Notes: generated by a model not told the origin, from the letters alone. Positions 35,945 to 45,516 are shown, numbered from the stretch's first letter. The stretch: DNA of 64,000 nt from Knoellia remsis (GCF_003002895.1 NZ_PVTI01000019.1:17635-81634), one strand, 5' to 3'. A program made the numbers and translations.

Positions 35945-37252
35945 TCAGCGGGCTTCGTGGGCTTCGGCACCGTCGCGGGTGGCCGGGACCGCGGGGCTCT
36001 GCGGACCCTGGGGGACGTCCGGCGCCGGCCGGTCCCCCGACTCGCGCACGCTCTCGAGGATGAGCTGGACGAGCAGCGCCATCGTGCCGACGGCGAGCAG
36101 GCTGCGCAGCACGCCGACGTGGTCGCCGAGGAACCCGAGCGCCGGAGGCCCGGCGATGAAGGCGAAGTAGCCGATCGTCGCGACGACGGACATCCGGGCG
36201 CCGGCGCGCTTCGGGTCGTCGGCACTGGCGCTCATGCCGACCGGGAAGCCGAGCGAGACGCCGACACCCCAGATCGCCGCACCGAGGAAGGCCATCCACG
36301 CGGTACCGAAGATGACGAGCAGGGAGCCGACGACGGCGGCCGCGAAGGTGACCCGCAGGACGGGCACCCGTCCGTAGGTGTCGAGCCAGCGGGTTCCGAG
36401 GAGCCGCCCGACCGTCATGAAGGTGAGGAAGGTGGCGAAGGCGAGGACGCCGGCCCACGCGGGCAGCTCGTGACCCTCGACGAAGGCGACGGCGAGCCAG
36501 TCGTTGGCGGTGCCCTCGGTGAAGGCCGCGACGAGGGTGACGAGGCCGATGAGCAGCGTGCGCGGCTCGAGCCAGGCCGAGCGCGGCGCGGCGCCGCGCG
36601 CTCCCCCGGTCCCCTCGGCGGCGTCCTGCTCCGCCTGCTCCTGGGCGTGCGCCGCCTCCTCGACCGAACGCGGCAGGAACGAGCGCATGGCCCAGAAGCC
36701 CGCGGCGGTCACGAGCAGAGCCGACCCCAGCAGGTGCGGCAGCAGCGGCACCTTCGCCCACGACATCCCGGAGCCGATGAGCGCCGACGCGACCGTGCCA
36801 CCGCTGAAGGCGGCGTGGAACTGGGGCATCACCGTCTGGCCCAGGAGGCGCTCGACCGTCGCGCCCTCGAGGTTCATCGCGACATCCCAGATGCCGATGC
36901 CCGTCCCGATGAGGAAGAGGCCCAGGCCCAGGACGAGCCGCGACTGTGCGATGTCGACGCCGAACCCGACGGTGGTGAACCCGACGATGCCGGCGAGCAT
37001 GCCGGCTCTGATCGTCGCGACCGCGCCGAAGCGGTCGGCGATGCGGCCGGTCAGCGGCATGGCCAGCATCGACCCGGCCGACATGGCGAAGAGGGTGGCA
37101 CCGAGCTGGCCGGCGGAGAGGTCGAGACCGGCCTTGGCGTCGGCGATCCGCGACGCCCACGTCGCGAAGGCGACTCCCGCGAGGGCGAAGACGACGAAGA
37201 CGGCCGTGCGCGCGGTGACGACACGCTCTCGGGGCAGGACGGTGGTGCTCAC
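35945..37252 (-). CDS. MFS transporter
   Basis: A 435-residue protein with twelve predicted membrane segments and the family loop motif GRIADRFGAVATIRAGML between segments 2 and 3. The arrangement resembles the YbjJ/FucP-like MFS group. The GTG start is chosen by its AAGGAAC site and by the LacI operator just upstream. The divergent neighbour is a LacI-type regulator that probably controls it in response to a sugar or related compound. The substrate is unknown. Confidence 0.85.
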   Translation of the reverse strand: MSTTVLPRERVVTARTAVFVVFALAGVAFATWASRIADAKAGLDLSAGQLGATLFAMSAGSMLAMPLTGRIADRFGAVATIRAGMLAGIVGFTTVGFGVDIAQSRLVLGLGLFLIGTGIGIWDVAMNLEGATVERLLGQTVMPQFHAAFSGGTVASALIGSGMSWAKVPLLPHLLGSALLVTAAGFWAMRSFLPRSVEEAAHAQEQAEQDAAEGTGGARGAAPRSAWLEPRTLLIGLVTLVAAFTEGTANDWLAVAFVEGHELPAWAGVLAFATFLTFMTVGRLLGTRWLDTYGRVPVLRVTFAAAVVGSLLVIFGTAWMAFLGAAIWGVGVSLGFPVGMSASADDPKRAGARMSVVATIGYFAFIAGPPALGFLGDHVGVLRSLLAVGTMALLVQLILESVRESGDRPAPDVPQGPQSPAVPATRDGAEAHEAR

Positions 37253-37280
37253 GGTGTTCCTTGTCGGGCCGGGTGACGAA

Positions 37281-37294
37281 TCGAATCGATTCGA
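37281..37294. promoter_or_regulatory. LacI-type operator palindrome
   Basis: TCGAATCGATTCGA is a perfect 14-base palindrome with a central CG step, as LacI/GalR proteins favour. It lies in the 58-base gap between the MFS gene and the divergent lacI-type gene, 17 bases before the regulator's ATG, so it can control both. Confidence 0.7.
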
Positions 37295-37310
37295 CTGTAA
37301 TCTCTTCCCC

Positions 37311-38396
37311 ATGCCGAAGTCCAGTCGCCCGCCGGGTCGGAGCCGCAAGGTGACGCTGCGCGACGTCGCCGACACCGCGGGCGTCTCGATCAGCACCGCC
37401 TCGCTCGTCTTCAGCGGCCGCGGTCCCGTCGCCGCGGCGACGGCGGACAAGGTCCGCACGGCCGCGCAGTCGCTGGGGTATGCCGGCCCGGACCCGCTCG
37501 CGAGCTCGCTGCGGCAGGGCCGTTCGGGCACCGTTGCGGTCATCGTCGAGGATCGCCTGCTGCACGCCTTCCGTGACCCGTTCGCCCTCACCGTGCTCGA
37601 CGGGCTGGCACAGGAGCTCGACGCGATGGGCCAGAGCATGCTGCTCATCGCCGACCCGGGGGGCGAGGAGCAGGCCAACCCGCTTGCCGGGCACGCCCTC
37701 GACGCGGCCGTCTTCCCGCTGTGCGGCCGGACCGACTCCCCCTTCGTCGAGCACCTGCTCGCCCGGGACATCCCGATGGTCGGCGCCGGCTCTCCGCGGG
37801 ACGACCGGGTGAGCCATGTCCTCGTCGACGAGCGCGGGGCCTCACGAGCCGCGACCGAGCACCTGCTCGACCTCGGCCACACGCGCGTCGCGCACGTCCT
37901 CATGCCGCTCGGCCCACGCCACTCCACGCGCGCGGTCGCACCGGGCGACGCGACCGTGGAGCTGGAGCGGGCGGCATACCCCGACGCTCGCGACCGCACA
38001 CTCGGGTTCCTCGACGCAGCGCCCGACGGGCGGCTCGTCGAGACGGCCGAGGCCGACGTCGCCGAGGGCGAGCGCGCCGGGCGACTGCTCCTCGACGTCC
38101 CCCCAGGGCAGCGACCCACGGGGATCGTCGCACAGTCGGATCTGTTGGCAGCAGGGGTGATTCGCGCCGCGGAGGCTCTCAGGCTCGACGTCCCGGACGA
38201 CGTGTCGGTCGTCGGCTTCGACGGCGTGGAGCTGCCGTGGCTCGACCACCGTCTGACGACCATCGTCCAGCCCGGTGAACCCAAGGGCCGGCTGCTCGGC
38301 CAGCTCGCCCGTGACGCCCTCGCGGGCGAGCCGACCCGCGACGTGCCCCTCGAGGTCACGCTGCGGGTCGGCTCGACGACTGCGCCACCGCCCTGA
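37311..38396 (+). CDS. LacI family transcriptional regulator
   Basis: A 361-residue repressor. The N-terminal HTH VTLRDVADTAGVSISTASLV is followed by a hinge helix and a periplasmic-binding-protein-like sensor domain (VAVIVEDRLL ... VSVVGFDGVELPWLDHRLTT). The segment ASLVFSGRG replaces the usual VSRVLNG. It is divergent from the MFS gene over a shared palindromic operator, so autoregulation and control of the transporter are likely. Confidence 0.92.
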   Translation: MPKSSRPPGRSRKVTLRDVADTAGVSISTASLVFSGRGPVAAATADKVRTAAQSLGYAGPDPLASSLRQGRSGTVAVIVEDRLLHAFRDPFALTVLDGLAQELDAMGQSMLLIADPGGEEQANPLAGHALDAAVFPLCGRTDSPFVEHLLARDIPMVGAGSPRDDRVSHVLVDERGASRAATEHLLDLGHTRVAHVLMPLGPRHSTRAVAPGDATVELERAAYPDARDRTLGFLDAAPDGRLVETAEADVAEGERAGRLLLDVPPGQRPTGIVAQSDLLAAGVIRAAEALRLDVPDDVSVVGFDGVELPWLDHRLTTIVQPGEPKGRLLGQLARDALAGEPTRDVPLEVTLRVGSTTAPPP

Positions 38397-38439
38397 GCGC
38401 CTCACCCGGGCTGCGAACCCGGGTCAGGCACTGCTGCGA

Positions 38440-39930
38440 TCAGGAGGCGAGCCGCTGCGACGTGGGAGTGCTGTCGAGCTTCGTCGCGGCCACGGGCGCG
38501 TCCGGCGTGGGCGGCATGTCGGTCTCCTCCGAGTCCAGGCCCGCGCGCGGCCGCGACCACGCACCACGGGTGAAGTCGGGCACCGCGACCGGGCGGCCAC
38601 CCTTCTCCAGCGATGCGACGCTGAGCGGCACGGGCGAACACCAGGCGGCCGAGTCGTAGACGTCGATGTCGGGCACCTGCCCGGTCCGCATCTGCTGGAC
38701 GACCCGCCACTGCAGGACGTAGTCCATGCCGCCGTGCCCACCGTTGGCCGCGGCGTCGTCGCCGACCTTCTTCCAGAGCCAGTGGTCGTACTCGTCCCGG
38801 TAAGGCTTGAAGCCGCGCCACGCGTGGTTCGTGTGGTCCGGCTCGACGTAGATCCGCGCGCCCGTCGGGTCGCCGCCGACGTAGTCCTCCATGATCCCGC
38901 GGTCGCCGGCGAGGCTGTTGATCCGGCTGTACGGACGCGGCGAGGAGACGTCGTGCTCGGCGCGGATGATGCGCCCCCGCTCGGTCTCGATGAGGCAGGT
39001 GACGAGGTCGCCGTTGATGTACGTCTCCCTCCACGACGGGTGGCTGCGCGGGACGAACCGCTCACGGTAGTCCGCGAGGCCCTTCGCCTCGGTCGAGGTC
39101 GCCCGCAGGGTCGCGAACCGGTCGCCGCGGTTGACGTCCATCGCGGCCGCGATCGGCGCGAGACCGTGCATCGGGTAGAAGCTCGCGATGCTGCGGGTGT
39201 GCCAGAGCCGCCGCCACGCGTCGGTGTAGTACGTGTCCGAGAAGAGCAGCGCCCGCAGGTCGTGCAGGTAGCCGCCGTGCCCGTTCGTCACCTCGCCGAA
39301 GACGCCGTCGTGGGCCATCTTGAGCATGGCCAGCTCGTTACGGCCGTAGCTGCAGTTCTCCATGAGGAAGAGGTGCTTGCGGGTCTTCTCGGACGTGTCG
39401 ACGAGGTCCCACAGCTGCTTGAGCTCGGTCGCGATCGGCAGCTCGATGCCGACGTGACGGCCGGAGAGCAGGGCGGCCCGACCCTGGCTGTAGTGGAACT
39501 CCCACGGCGTCGCGACATAGACGAAGTCGATGTCGTCGCGCTCCAGCATCTGGCTGTAGCCGTTCGCACCGCTCAACGTGGCGGGGCGCGGACGCCCGGC
39601 CGCGGCGACCCGGTCTGCGACCCGCTCCGCGCGCTCGCCCCGGATGTCGCAGACCGCGGTGACGCGGGCCCCGGGAACGGCGGCCCAGCCGCTCGTCATG
39701 CCCGTGCCCCGGTTGCCGAGCCCGACGACGGCGATCCGCACCGTCTCGTGGACCTCGTAGGGGACGCCGATCATGGTGCGCCGGCCCTTGGCGGCCGCCG
39801 GGGCGCGGCCCGTCGAGGTGTCGACCACGGCTTCGGCGGCGGCTGCGGGCGAGCCCGCCAGGCCCACGGCTCCGGCCGCGAGCGTGCCGCCGAGGAGCGC
39901 ACGACGTGTGGGTTGGAAGTGTTCGGACAT
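38440..39930 (-). CDS. Exported Gfo/Idh/MocA family protein, probable GH109-type glycosidase
   Basis: A 496-residue protein with a twin-arginine signal (TRRALLGGTLAAGAVGLAGS). A Rossmann fold follows with the NAD motif VVGLGNRGTGM, and a C-terminal domain with NHAWRGFKPYRDEYDHWLW and GGHGGMDYVLQW. Exported members with this layout belong to GH109, which uses tightly bound NAD+ to cleave alpha-N-acetylgalactosaminides. An ordinary oxidoreductase cannot be excluded. The Tat signal fits export of a folded cofactor-containing enzyme. Together with the GH89 gene it suggests use of HexNAc-capped glycans. Confidence 0.8.
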   Translation of the reverse strand: MSEHFQPTRRALLGGTLAAGAVGLAGSPAAAAEAVVDTSTGRAPAAAKGRRTMIGVPYEVHETVRIAVVGLGNRGTGMTSGWAAVPGARVTAVCDIRGERAERVADRVAAAGRPRPATLSGANGYSQMLERDDIDFVYVATPWEFHYSQGRAALLSGRHVGIELPIATELKQLWDLVDTSEKTRKHLFLMENCSYGRNELAMLKMAHDGVFGEVTNGHGGYLHDLRALLFSDTYYTDAWRRLWHTRSIASFYPMHGLAPIAAAMDVNRGDRFATLRATSTEAKGLADYRERFVPRSHPSWRETYINGDLVTCLIETERGRIIRAEHDVSSPRPYSRINSLAGDRGIMEDYVGGDPTGARIYVEPDHTNHAWRGFKPYRDEYDHWLWKKVGDDAAANGGHGGMDYVLQWRVVQQMRTGQVPDIDVYDSAAWCSPVPLSVASLEKGGRPVAVPDFTRGAWSRPRAGLDSEETDMPPTPDAPVAATKLDSTPTSQRLAS

Positions 39931-40089
39931 CACTGACCACCTTCGTCGGGGGCTCACCCGCCATTGGGTGACCCGGTACCCACGAACCTCCCGCACCTCG
40001 CCGGGCGTCGCAACATTTGTGCGCGAAAAGCAGGAGAAGTGATCAGATCCGCTCAACTTGCGCGAGTCGGGTGAGCGAACGGCCGCCAG

Positions 40090-40557
40090 TCACGACCCGC
40101 TGGCGGCCTCCGCGAGCTTGGCGAGGGAGTCCTCGAGCTGCTCCTCCTTGACGAGCGGGAACTTCACCTTCTTGAGCAGCTCAGGGTCGGTGACCTTGCT
40201 CCAGTCGTAGGTCAGGGTCGCGAGGGTCTGGTCCGGCCCCTGCGCCTCGAGCTCCCAGACCCACTCCCAGCCCTTGGGGTCGGTGCCGGCGGGCGCGGTC
40301 TGCCACGCGAGCAGGGCGTTCTTGGAGTAGCCGGTGACGTGGTTGTCGGTCTGGTAGTCGCCGCCCATGTGGTCGCCGGTCATGTTCATCGTGAAGACGT
40401 CGCCGACGGCCTGGATGCGGTTGGACTTCTCGTCGCTGCGCACGAAGCCGGAGCCGTCGATCTCGGCGTGCCGCTGCGGGTTGCTCAGGACGTCGAAGAC
40501 GGCGTCGGCCGAGGCGTCGATGGTGCGCGAAACGGTGATCTTGGTGTTGTCGCTCAT
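40090..40557 (-). CDS. SRPBCC family protein
   Basis: A 155-residue protein of the START/Bet v1-like fold (KITVSRTIDASADAVFDVLS, VGDVFTMNMTG, WEWVWELEAQ). Such proteins bind hydrophobic ligands or act in polyketide or stress pathways. No catalytic residue can be named. It is a single gene; two 19-base direct repeats lie 60-110 bases upstream. Confidence 0.85.
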   Translation of the reverse strand: MSDNTKITVSRTIDASADAVFDVLSNPQRHAEIDGSGFVRSDEKSNRIQAVGDVFTMNMTGDHMGGDYQTDNHVTGYSKNALLAWQTAPAGTDPKGWEWVWELEAQGPDQTLATLTYDWSKVTDPELLKKVKFPLVKEEQLEDSLAKLAEAASGS

Positions 40558-40616
40558 GCTCGATCCTCACCACGGTTTGCGGGCCGCCGCAACCCCCGCG
40601 ACCTGCGGCATCACCC

Positions 40617-40667
40617 AACGGAATCGGCAATCAGTGGCCGACCCAGCGAACGGAATCGGCAATCAGT
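40617..40667. repeat. 19-base direct repeats upstream of the SRPBCC gene
   Basis: AACGGAATCGGCAATCAGT occurs at 40617-40635 and again at 40649-40667, exactly 32 bases apart (three helical turns). The placement before the SRPBCC gene fits a pair of activator or repressor sites. Confidence 0.6.
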
Positions 40668-40698
40668 CGGGGAAGCCGGCCCGGGATGGGAGCAGACA

Positions 40699-40746
40699 CA
40701 CGTATGCCGGGTGCGCACCTCGCGAGGTGCGCACCCGGCATACGTG
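40699..40746. terminator. 48-base perfect palindrome downstream of tig
   Basis: The two 24-base arms meet without a loop at 40722/40723. The left arm includes CGTATGCCGGGTGCGCACCT and the right arm is its exact complement. It lies 29 bases past the stop codon of tig and would form a cruciform or a very strong terminator hairpin. It carries the GTATGCC word on both sides. Confidence 0.75.
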
Positions 40747-40774
40747 GTGGTCCGGAACGGCGGAGGACCGTGGG

Positions 40775-42148
40775 TCAGGCCTTGGTCGGCTCCTCCGACG
40801 CGGCCGCCTCGGTCTGCTCGTCGGCGTCGAGCTCGGCTCCGACCTCGTCACCCTCCTCGAGCGCCGGGTCGACCGTCTCGGCCTGCGGCACGAGCTCGTT
40901 GAGGTCGATGACGGTGCCGTCGGTGTCGGTGACCTTGGCCTTCTCGAGGACGGCGGCGAGCGCCTTGCGGCGAGCCACCTCCTGGACCATCGCGGGGACC
41001 TGGCCCTGCTGGTCGATGGCCTGGGCGAACTGGTTCGGGTCCATGCCGTACTGCTGGGCGCTCATGATGAGGTACTCGATGAGCTCGGGCTGCTCGACGG
41101 AGATCTCGAGCTTCTCGGCGAGCGCGTCGAGGACGAACTGGCCCTTGAGCGCCTTGCGGGTGCTCTCGTCGACCTCGGCACGGTGCTCGTCGTCCTCGAG
41201 CCGGCCCTCGCCCTCGAGGTGGCTGGTGACCTCGGCCTCGACGATGCCGTCGGGCACGGGGACGTCGGTCTGGTCGAGGAGGTGCTCGAGGACCTTGTCG
41301 CGGGCCTGGACGCCCTGCTCGAACTTCTTGGCCTGCTCGGCCTGCTTCGCGACGTCGGCGCGCAGCTCCTCGAGGGTGTCGAACTCCGAGGCGAGCTGGG
41401 CGAACTCGTCGTCGAGCTCGGGGAGCTCACGGACCTTGACGGACTGGACGGTGACGGTGCACTCCGCGTCCTGGCCCTCGCGGTCGCCGCCGGCGAGCGG
41501 GGCGGTGAACGTCTTGGTGTCGCCGGCCTTCGCGCCGAGGACGGCGTCGTCGAGACCCTCGAGCATGTTGCCGGAGCCGACCTCGTAGGTGACGCCCTCG
41601 ACGGCGTCGATGTCCTCGTCACCGATCTTGGCGGAGAGGTCGATGGAGAGGACGTCGCCGTCCTCGACGGCGCGGTCGACGGCTGCGAGAGTGCCGAAGC
41701 GCTGGCGCAGCGTCGTGAGGCGCTCGTCGATGTCCTCGTCGGTCGCGGCGACCGTGTCGACCTGGACCTCGATGCCCTCGAGCTCGGGCAGCTCGATCTC
41801 GGGACGCACGTCGGTCTCGACGGTGAACTCGAAGTCCTGGCCATCCTCGAGGGGCACGGCGGTGACGTCGACCTCGGGCTGGCCGATGGCCTTGACGCCC
41901 TCGGCGTCGAGCGCCTCCGAGTAGAAGCGCGGGAGCGCCTCGTTGACGGCCTCCTGGACGACGGCGCCGCGACCGACGCGCTGGTCGATGATCCGCGCCG
42001 GGACCTTGCCCTTGCGGAAGCCGGGGATCTGGACCTGGGAGCCGATCGTCGCGTAGGCCTTGTCGAGTTCGGGCTTGAGCTCGTCGAAGGGGACCTCGAC
42101 GATGAGCTTGACCCGGGTCGGGCTGAGGGTCTCGACGGCACTCTTCAC
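40775..42148 (-). CDS. tig: Trigger factor
   Basis: A 457-residue ribosome-bound chaperone with peptidyl-prolyl isomerase activity. The ribosome-binding signature is GFRKGKVPARIID. A PPIase (FKBP-like) domain and a helical C-terminal chaperone domain follow, then an acidic tail. GTG at 42148 gives the usual actinobacterial N-terminus (M)KSAVETLSPTRVKL and has GGAG eight bases upstream; a GTG nine bases further up is also in frame. In relatives tig sits next to clpP, but here five kilobases of other genes lie between. Confidence 0.96.
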   Translation of the reverse strand: MKSAVETLSPTRVKLIVEVPFDELKPELDKAYATIGSQVQIPGFRKGKVPARIIDQRVGRGAVVQEAVNEALPRFYSEALDAEGVKAIGQPEVDVTAVPLEDGQDFEFTVETDVRPEIELPELEGIEVQVDTVAATDEDIDERLTTLRQRFGTLAAVDRAVEDGDVLSIDLSAKIGDEDIDAVEGVTYEVGSGNMLEGLDDAVLGAKAGDTKTFTAPLAGGDREGQDAECTVTVQSVKVRELPELDDEFAQLASEFDTLEELRADVAKQAEQAKKFEQGVQARDKVLEHLLDQTDVPVPDGIVEAEVTSHLEGEGRLEDDEHRAEVDESTRKALKGQFVLDALAEKLEISVEQPELIEYLIMSAQQYGMDPNQFAQAIDQQGQVPAMVQEVARRKALAAVLEKAKVTDTDGTVIDLNELVPQAETVDPALEEGDEVGAELDADEQTEAAASEEPTKA

Positions 42149-42441
42149 TTCAGGCACTCCACACGTGTTGGGATCACTGGTTCGGGATCGCGGATTCGAT
42201 CACGGGTTGCTGCGGGCGTCTGTCCCGCGAAGATCACGGATCGGTGGGCCGGCCGGAAGGCTGAGATGGACGCGCGGGGCGCGCGCACGGCATACCGAGG
42301 AAATCAACGCGGCCCATGCTAACGAACCGGGCGCGGCCCACCGAATCCTTGGCCCGATCCACCCCACGGCCGGGGCGTTCGGCGCTACGGTCCGAGAAGG
42401 CGGCCCGACCGGGCCGACCGCCCGCTCCCGAGGAGTACTCC

Positions 42442-43389
42442 ATGTCACGACGCCTCTTCCGTCCCGCGCTGGGCGCCATCGCGCTCGCCGCGTCGACGCT
42501 CACCGTGTCCGCGCCCGCGACCGTGAGCGCCGCACCCACGCCCTCCCCCGCCGTCGCCGAGTGCGCCGACGGGTCCGGTGCCGCGGGCTCCGCCGCCCGC
42601 GTCCGCGACGACGCCAAGAACGCCAAGGAGCCCGAGCTCTACAGCAAGAACGAGGCCAACGCCTACGGCGTCCTGCCCAGCTCGCCGCTCATGGCCGCCG
42701 GGTCGGTGACGATCCCGACCGTCTTCCACGTCGTCTCGAAGTCGACGCTTGACGCGGCCGCGAAGACGCGCATGCAGACGATGATCGACGCGCAGATGGA
42801 CGTCCTCAACGACTCCTTCTCCGGGGCGACGGCGCCGGACGCCGCGGACTCGCCGTTCCGCTTCGAGCTCACCGACACGACGTGGACGGTCAACGAGACG
42901 TGGAACACCGTGACGCCGGGCAAGGCCGAGCGCGACATGAAGAAGGCGCTCTACACCGGTGACTCGACGACGCTCAACGTCTACGTCGCCGACATCGGTG
43001 ACGGCCTCCTCGGCTGGGCGTACTTCCCCAAGGGCTACAACAACGGTCGCGACTACATCGACGGCGTCGTCATGCTCGACGAGTCGATGCCGGGCGGCAC
43101 CGCCGGCAAGTACTCCCTCGGCGACACCCTCGTCCACGAGGTCGGCCACTGGATGATGCTCGAACACACCTTCGCCGGTGGCTGCTCGGCGCGCGGCGAC
43201 TGGGTCGCGGACACCCCGCGCGAGGCCGTCCCGCAGTTCAACTGCCCCGTCGGCGCCGACACGTGTGCCGCGCCCGGGCTCGACCCGATCCACAACTTCA
43301 TGGACTACACCCAGGACTCCTGCATGAACATGTTCACGCCGGGCCAGGTGCAGCGCATGAACGACGCCTGGCTCGCCTTCAGAGCCTGA
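42442..43389 (+). CDS. Secreted zinc metalloprotease (M43 pappalysin-like)
   Basis: A 315-residue secreted enzyme with a signal peptide (about 1-30). The zinc site is HEVGHWMMLEH (HExxHxxxxxH) and the Met-turn lies in HNFMDYTQDSCM, both typical of family M43/metzincins. Cysteines flanking the active site (GGCSAR, NCPVGADTCAAP) suggest disulfides. AGGAG precedes the ATG. It is a single gene closed by a long hairpin. Confidence 0.9.
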   Translation: MSRRLFRPALGAIALAASTLTVSAPATVSAAPTPSPAVAECADGSGAAGSAARVRDDAKNAKEPELYSKNEANAYGVLPSSPLMAAGSVTIPTVFHVVSKSTLDAAAKTRMQTMIDAQMDVLNDSFSGATAPDAADSPFRFELTDTTWTVNETWNTVTPGKAERDMKKALYTGDSTTLNVYVADIGDGLLGWAYFPKGYNNGRDYIDGVVMLDESMPGGTAGKYSLGDTLVHEVGHWMMLEHTFAGGCSARGDWVADTPREAVPQFNCPVGADTCAAPGLDPIHNFMDYTQDSCMNMFTPGQVQRMNDAWLAFRA

Positions 43390-43409
43390 CGCTCACTGCA
43401 CGAACACGA

Positions 43410-43455
43410 CAACGGGTATGCCGTTCGCTCTGGTGAGCGAACGGCATACCCGTTG
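43410..43455. terminator. 21-base perfect hairpin carrying GGTATGCC
   Basis: Two exactly complementary 21-base arms (left arm contains ACGGGTATGCCGTTCGCTC) surround the loop TGGT. It lies between the convergent metalloprotease and ktrA genes, so it can end both transcripts. Confidence 0.75.
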
Positions 43456-43486
43456 TGGCAGTGGGCTTTTCGCGGCGTATGCCGTG

Positions 43487-44152
43487 TCAGTCCTGGTTGC
43501 TGAAGGTCTCGACCCTGCGCCGGTCGCCGGAGACGATGAGCAGCTGGCCGTCCTCGACGACGGTCTCGGGGGTGGCGTAGGTGAAGTCCTCGTCGCGCGA
43601 CTTCACGCCGACGATGGTGACTCCCCAGCGCGAGCGCACCCCGGCCTCCGCGAGGGTCTTGCCGAGGATGCCGCGCGGCGGGCGGGTCTTGACGATGGCG
43701 TAGCCGTCGTCGAACTCGATGTAGTCGAGCATCTTGCCGCGGACGAGGTGGGCGGTGCGCCGGCCCATCTCGTGCTCGGGGCGCACGACGTGCTCGACGC
43801 CGATCTGCTCGAGGGTCTTGGCCTGCGACTCCGACGTCGCCTTGGCCCAGATGTGCGAGACGTCGAGGCTGCGCAGGACGAACGCCGTGAGCACGCTCGC
43901 CTCGAGCGAGGACCCGATGGCGATGACGGCGCGGTCGAAGTCCTGGATCGAGAGCTGCTTGAGGGCCTCCGCGTCGGTCGAGTCGGCCTCGACGACATGG
44001 GTGAGCCGTCCCGCCAGCCCTTGGACGACGCGAGGGTCGGTGTCGATGCCGAGAACCTCGATGCCGTCGCCCTCGAGCTCGAGGGCGAGAGACTTGCCGA
44101 ACCGACCGAGGCCGATGACGACGACGGCGTCGTCGCCGATGTTCTTAGCCAA
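43487..44152 (-). CDS. ktrA: Potassium uptake regulatory subunit (KtrA/TrkA-like)
   Basis: A 221-residue cytoplasmic protein with an RCK N-terminal Rossmann domain (VVVIGLGRFGKSLALELEGD, then VLGIDTDP) and a TrkA-C domain. It gates the KtrB membrane subunit according to nucleotide binding. The TTG start lies eight bases inside the end of ktrB, behind GAAGGA. The gene itself is intact although ktrB is frameshifted. Confidence 0.9.
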   Translation of the reverse strand: MAKNIGDDAVVVIGLGRFGKSLALELEGDGIEVLGIDTDPRVVQGLAGRLTHVVEADSTDAEALKQLSIQDFDRAVIAIGSSLEASVLTAFVLRSLDVSHIWAKATSESQAKTLEQIGVEHVVRPEHEMGRRTAHLVRGKMLDYIEFDDGYAIVKTRPPRGILGKTLAEAGVRSRWGVTIVGVKSRDEDFTYATPETVVEDGQLLIVSGDRRRVETFSNQD

Positions 44153-45516
44153 TGAGGGGCCATCCTTCCGCGTGCGAGTAGCGGCGCTGGCGTTCGCGCA
44201 GCGCGAGGGCCGAGACGAGCGTGACCGGACCGAGGCGTCCGAGGAACATGAGGAAGACGAGGACGACCTGCCCCGCCGGCGGCATGTCCGGCGTGATCCC
44301 GGTGGAGAGGCCGACGGTCGCGAAGGCGCTCGTCGTCTCGAACAGGACGTCCCGGAAGACGAAGTCGGTGACGAGGGTGAGGACCATCGTCGAGCCGACC
44401 ACCGCCGCGACGCCGAGCAGGGCCACGGTGATGGCCTGGCGGATCGTGCGCTCCCCGATGCGGCGGCCGAACGCCACGACCTCACGCTCGCCACGGACCT
44501 CGGCAACGATGACGAAGAAGAGGACGACGAACGTCGTGACCTTGAGTCCACCGGCGGTTCCGGCCGAACCGCCACCGACGAACATGAGCATGATCGTGCC
44601 GAGCAGCGTCTCGTCCGTCGCCTCGCCGTAGTCCCAGGCGTTGAAGCCGGCGGTGCGCGGCTGGACCGCGTGGAAGAACCCGGCGAGCAGCTTGTGCGGC
44701 GCGCTGAGGGTGCCGATCGTCCCGTCGTTGCCCCACTCGGCGGCGGTCACGAAGACCCAGCCACCGACCAGGAGGACGGCGGTCATGAAGATCGTCAGCT
44801 TCGTGTGCAGGGACCAGCGGCGCGGGCGGCGCTGCCGGGCCAGCTCGAGGATGACGGGGAAGCCGAGACCGCCGGTGATGATGGCGACGCAGATCGGCAG
44901 CGCGATCCACGGGTCGGTGAGGAAGCCCATGAGGTTGTCGCTGTAGAGCGCGAAGCCGGCGTTGTTGAAGCTCGAGACCGCGTGGAAGACACCGAGCTGG
45001 ATCGCGCGCGGGAGGTCCTCGCCGAGCCCGAGCCAGAAGCGGAGCGTCAGTGCCGTCGCGACGATCGCCTCGATGGTGAGCGTGATGGTGAAGACGCCGA
45101 CGAGGACGGCGCGCACATCGCCGATGCCGCTCTTGGTCTCCGCGGCCGGACTTCAAGCCGATGCGCCGCGAGACGAGCAGCGCGAGGAGGGAGGCGATCG
45201 TCATGATCCCGAAGCCGCCGACCTGGATGAGGCCGAGGATGACGGCCTGCCCGAAACCGCTCCAGTAGAGCTCGGTGTCGACCGTCGTCAGCCCGGTCAC
45301 GCACACCGCACTCGTCGAGGTGAAGAGCGCCGTGATGAAGGGCGCGCCGCCGGTGCCGGCACCCGCGCGGGAGATCGGCAGCATGAGCAGGAGGGTCCCG
45401 ACGAGGATGGCGCCGCCGAACGCAGCCACGACGACCTGGCCCGGATGAGTGAAGATCCGGACCGGCTTGGCGGCGCGCGTCGGGCTGGGCGCGCCCGTGC
45501 TGGGGAGGGCGGGCAT
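44145..45516 (-). pseudogene. ktrB: Potassium transporter membrane subunit KtrB/TrkH, frameshifted
   Basis: Two reading frames together give one KtrB. The first (start 45516) runs MPALPSTGAPSP through FTSTSAVCVTGLTTVDTELY to SRRIGLKS near 45140. The protein continues in another frame with AAETKSGIGDVRAVLVGV to the end (PLIG) at 44145. The junction, near 45135-45145, needs a one-base skip, and a few residues seem missing compared with the family, so a small deletion is likely. Selectivity loop motifs (VTGLTTVD, SSFNNAGFAL, GGGSAGTAGGLKVTT) are intact. Either the gene is inactive or this is a sequence error. Confidence 0.8.
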
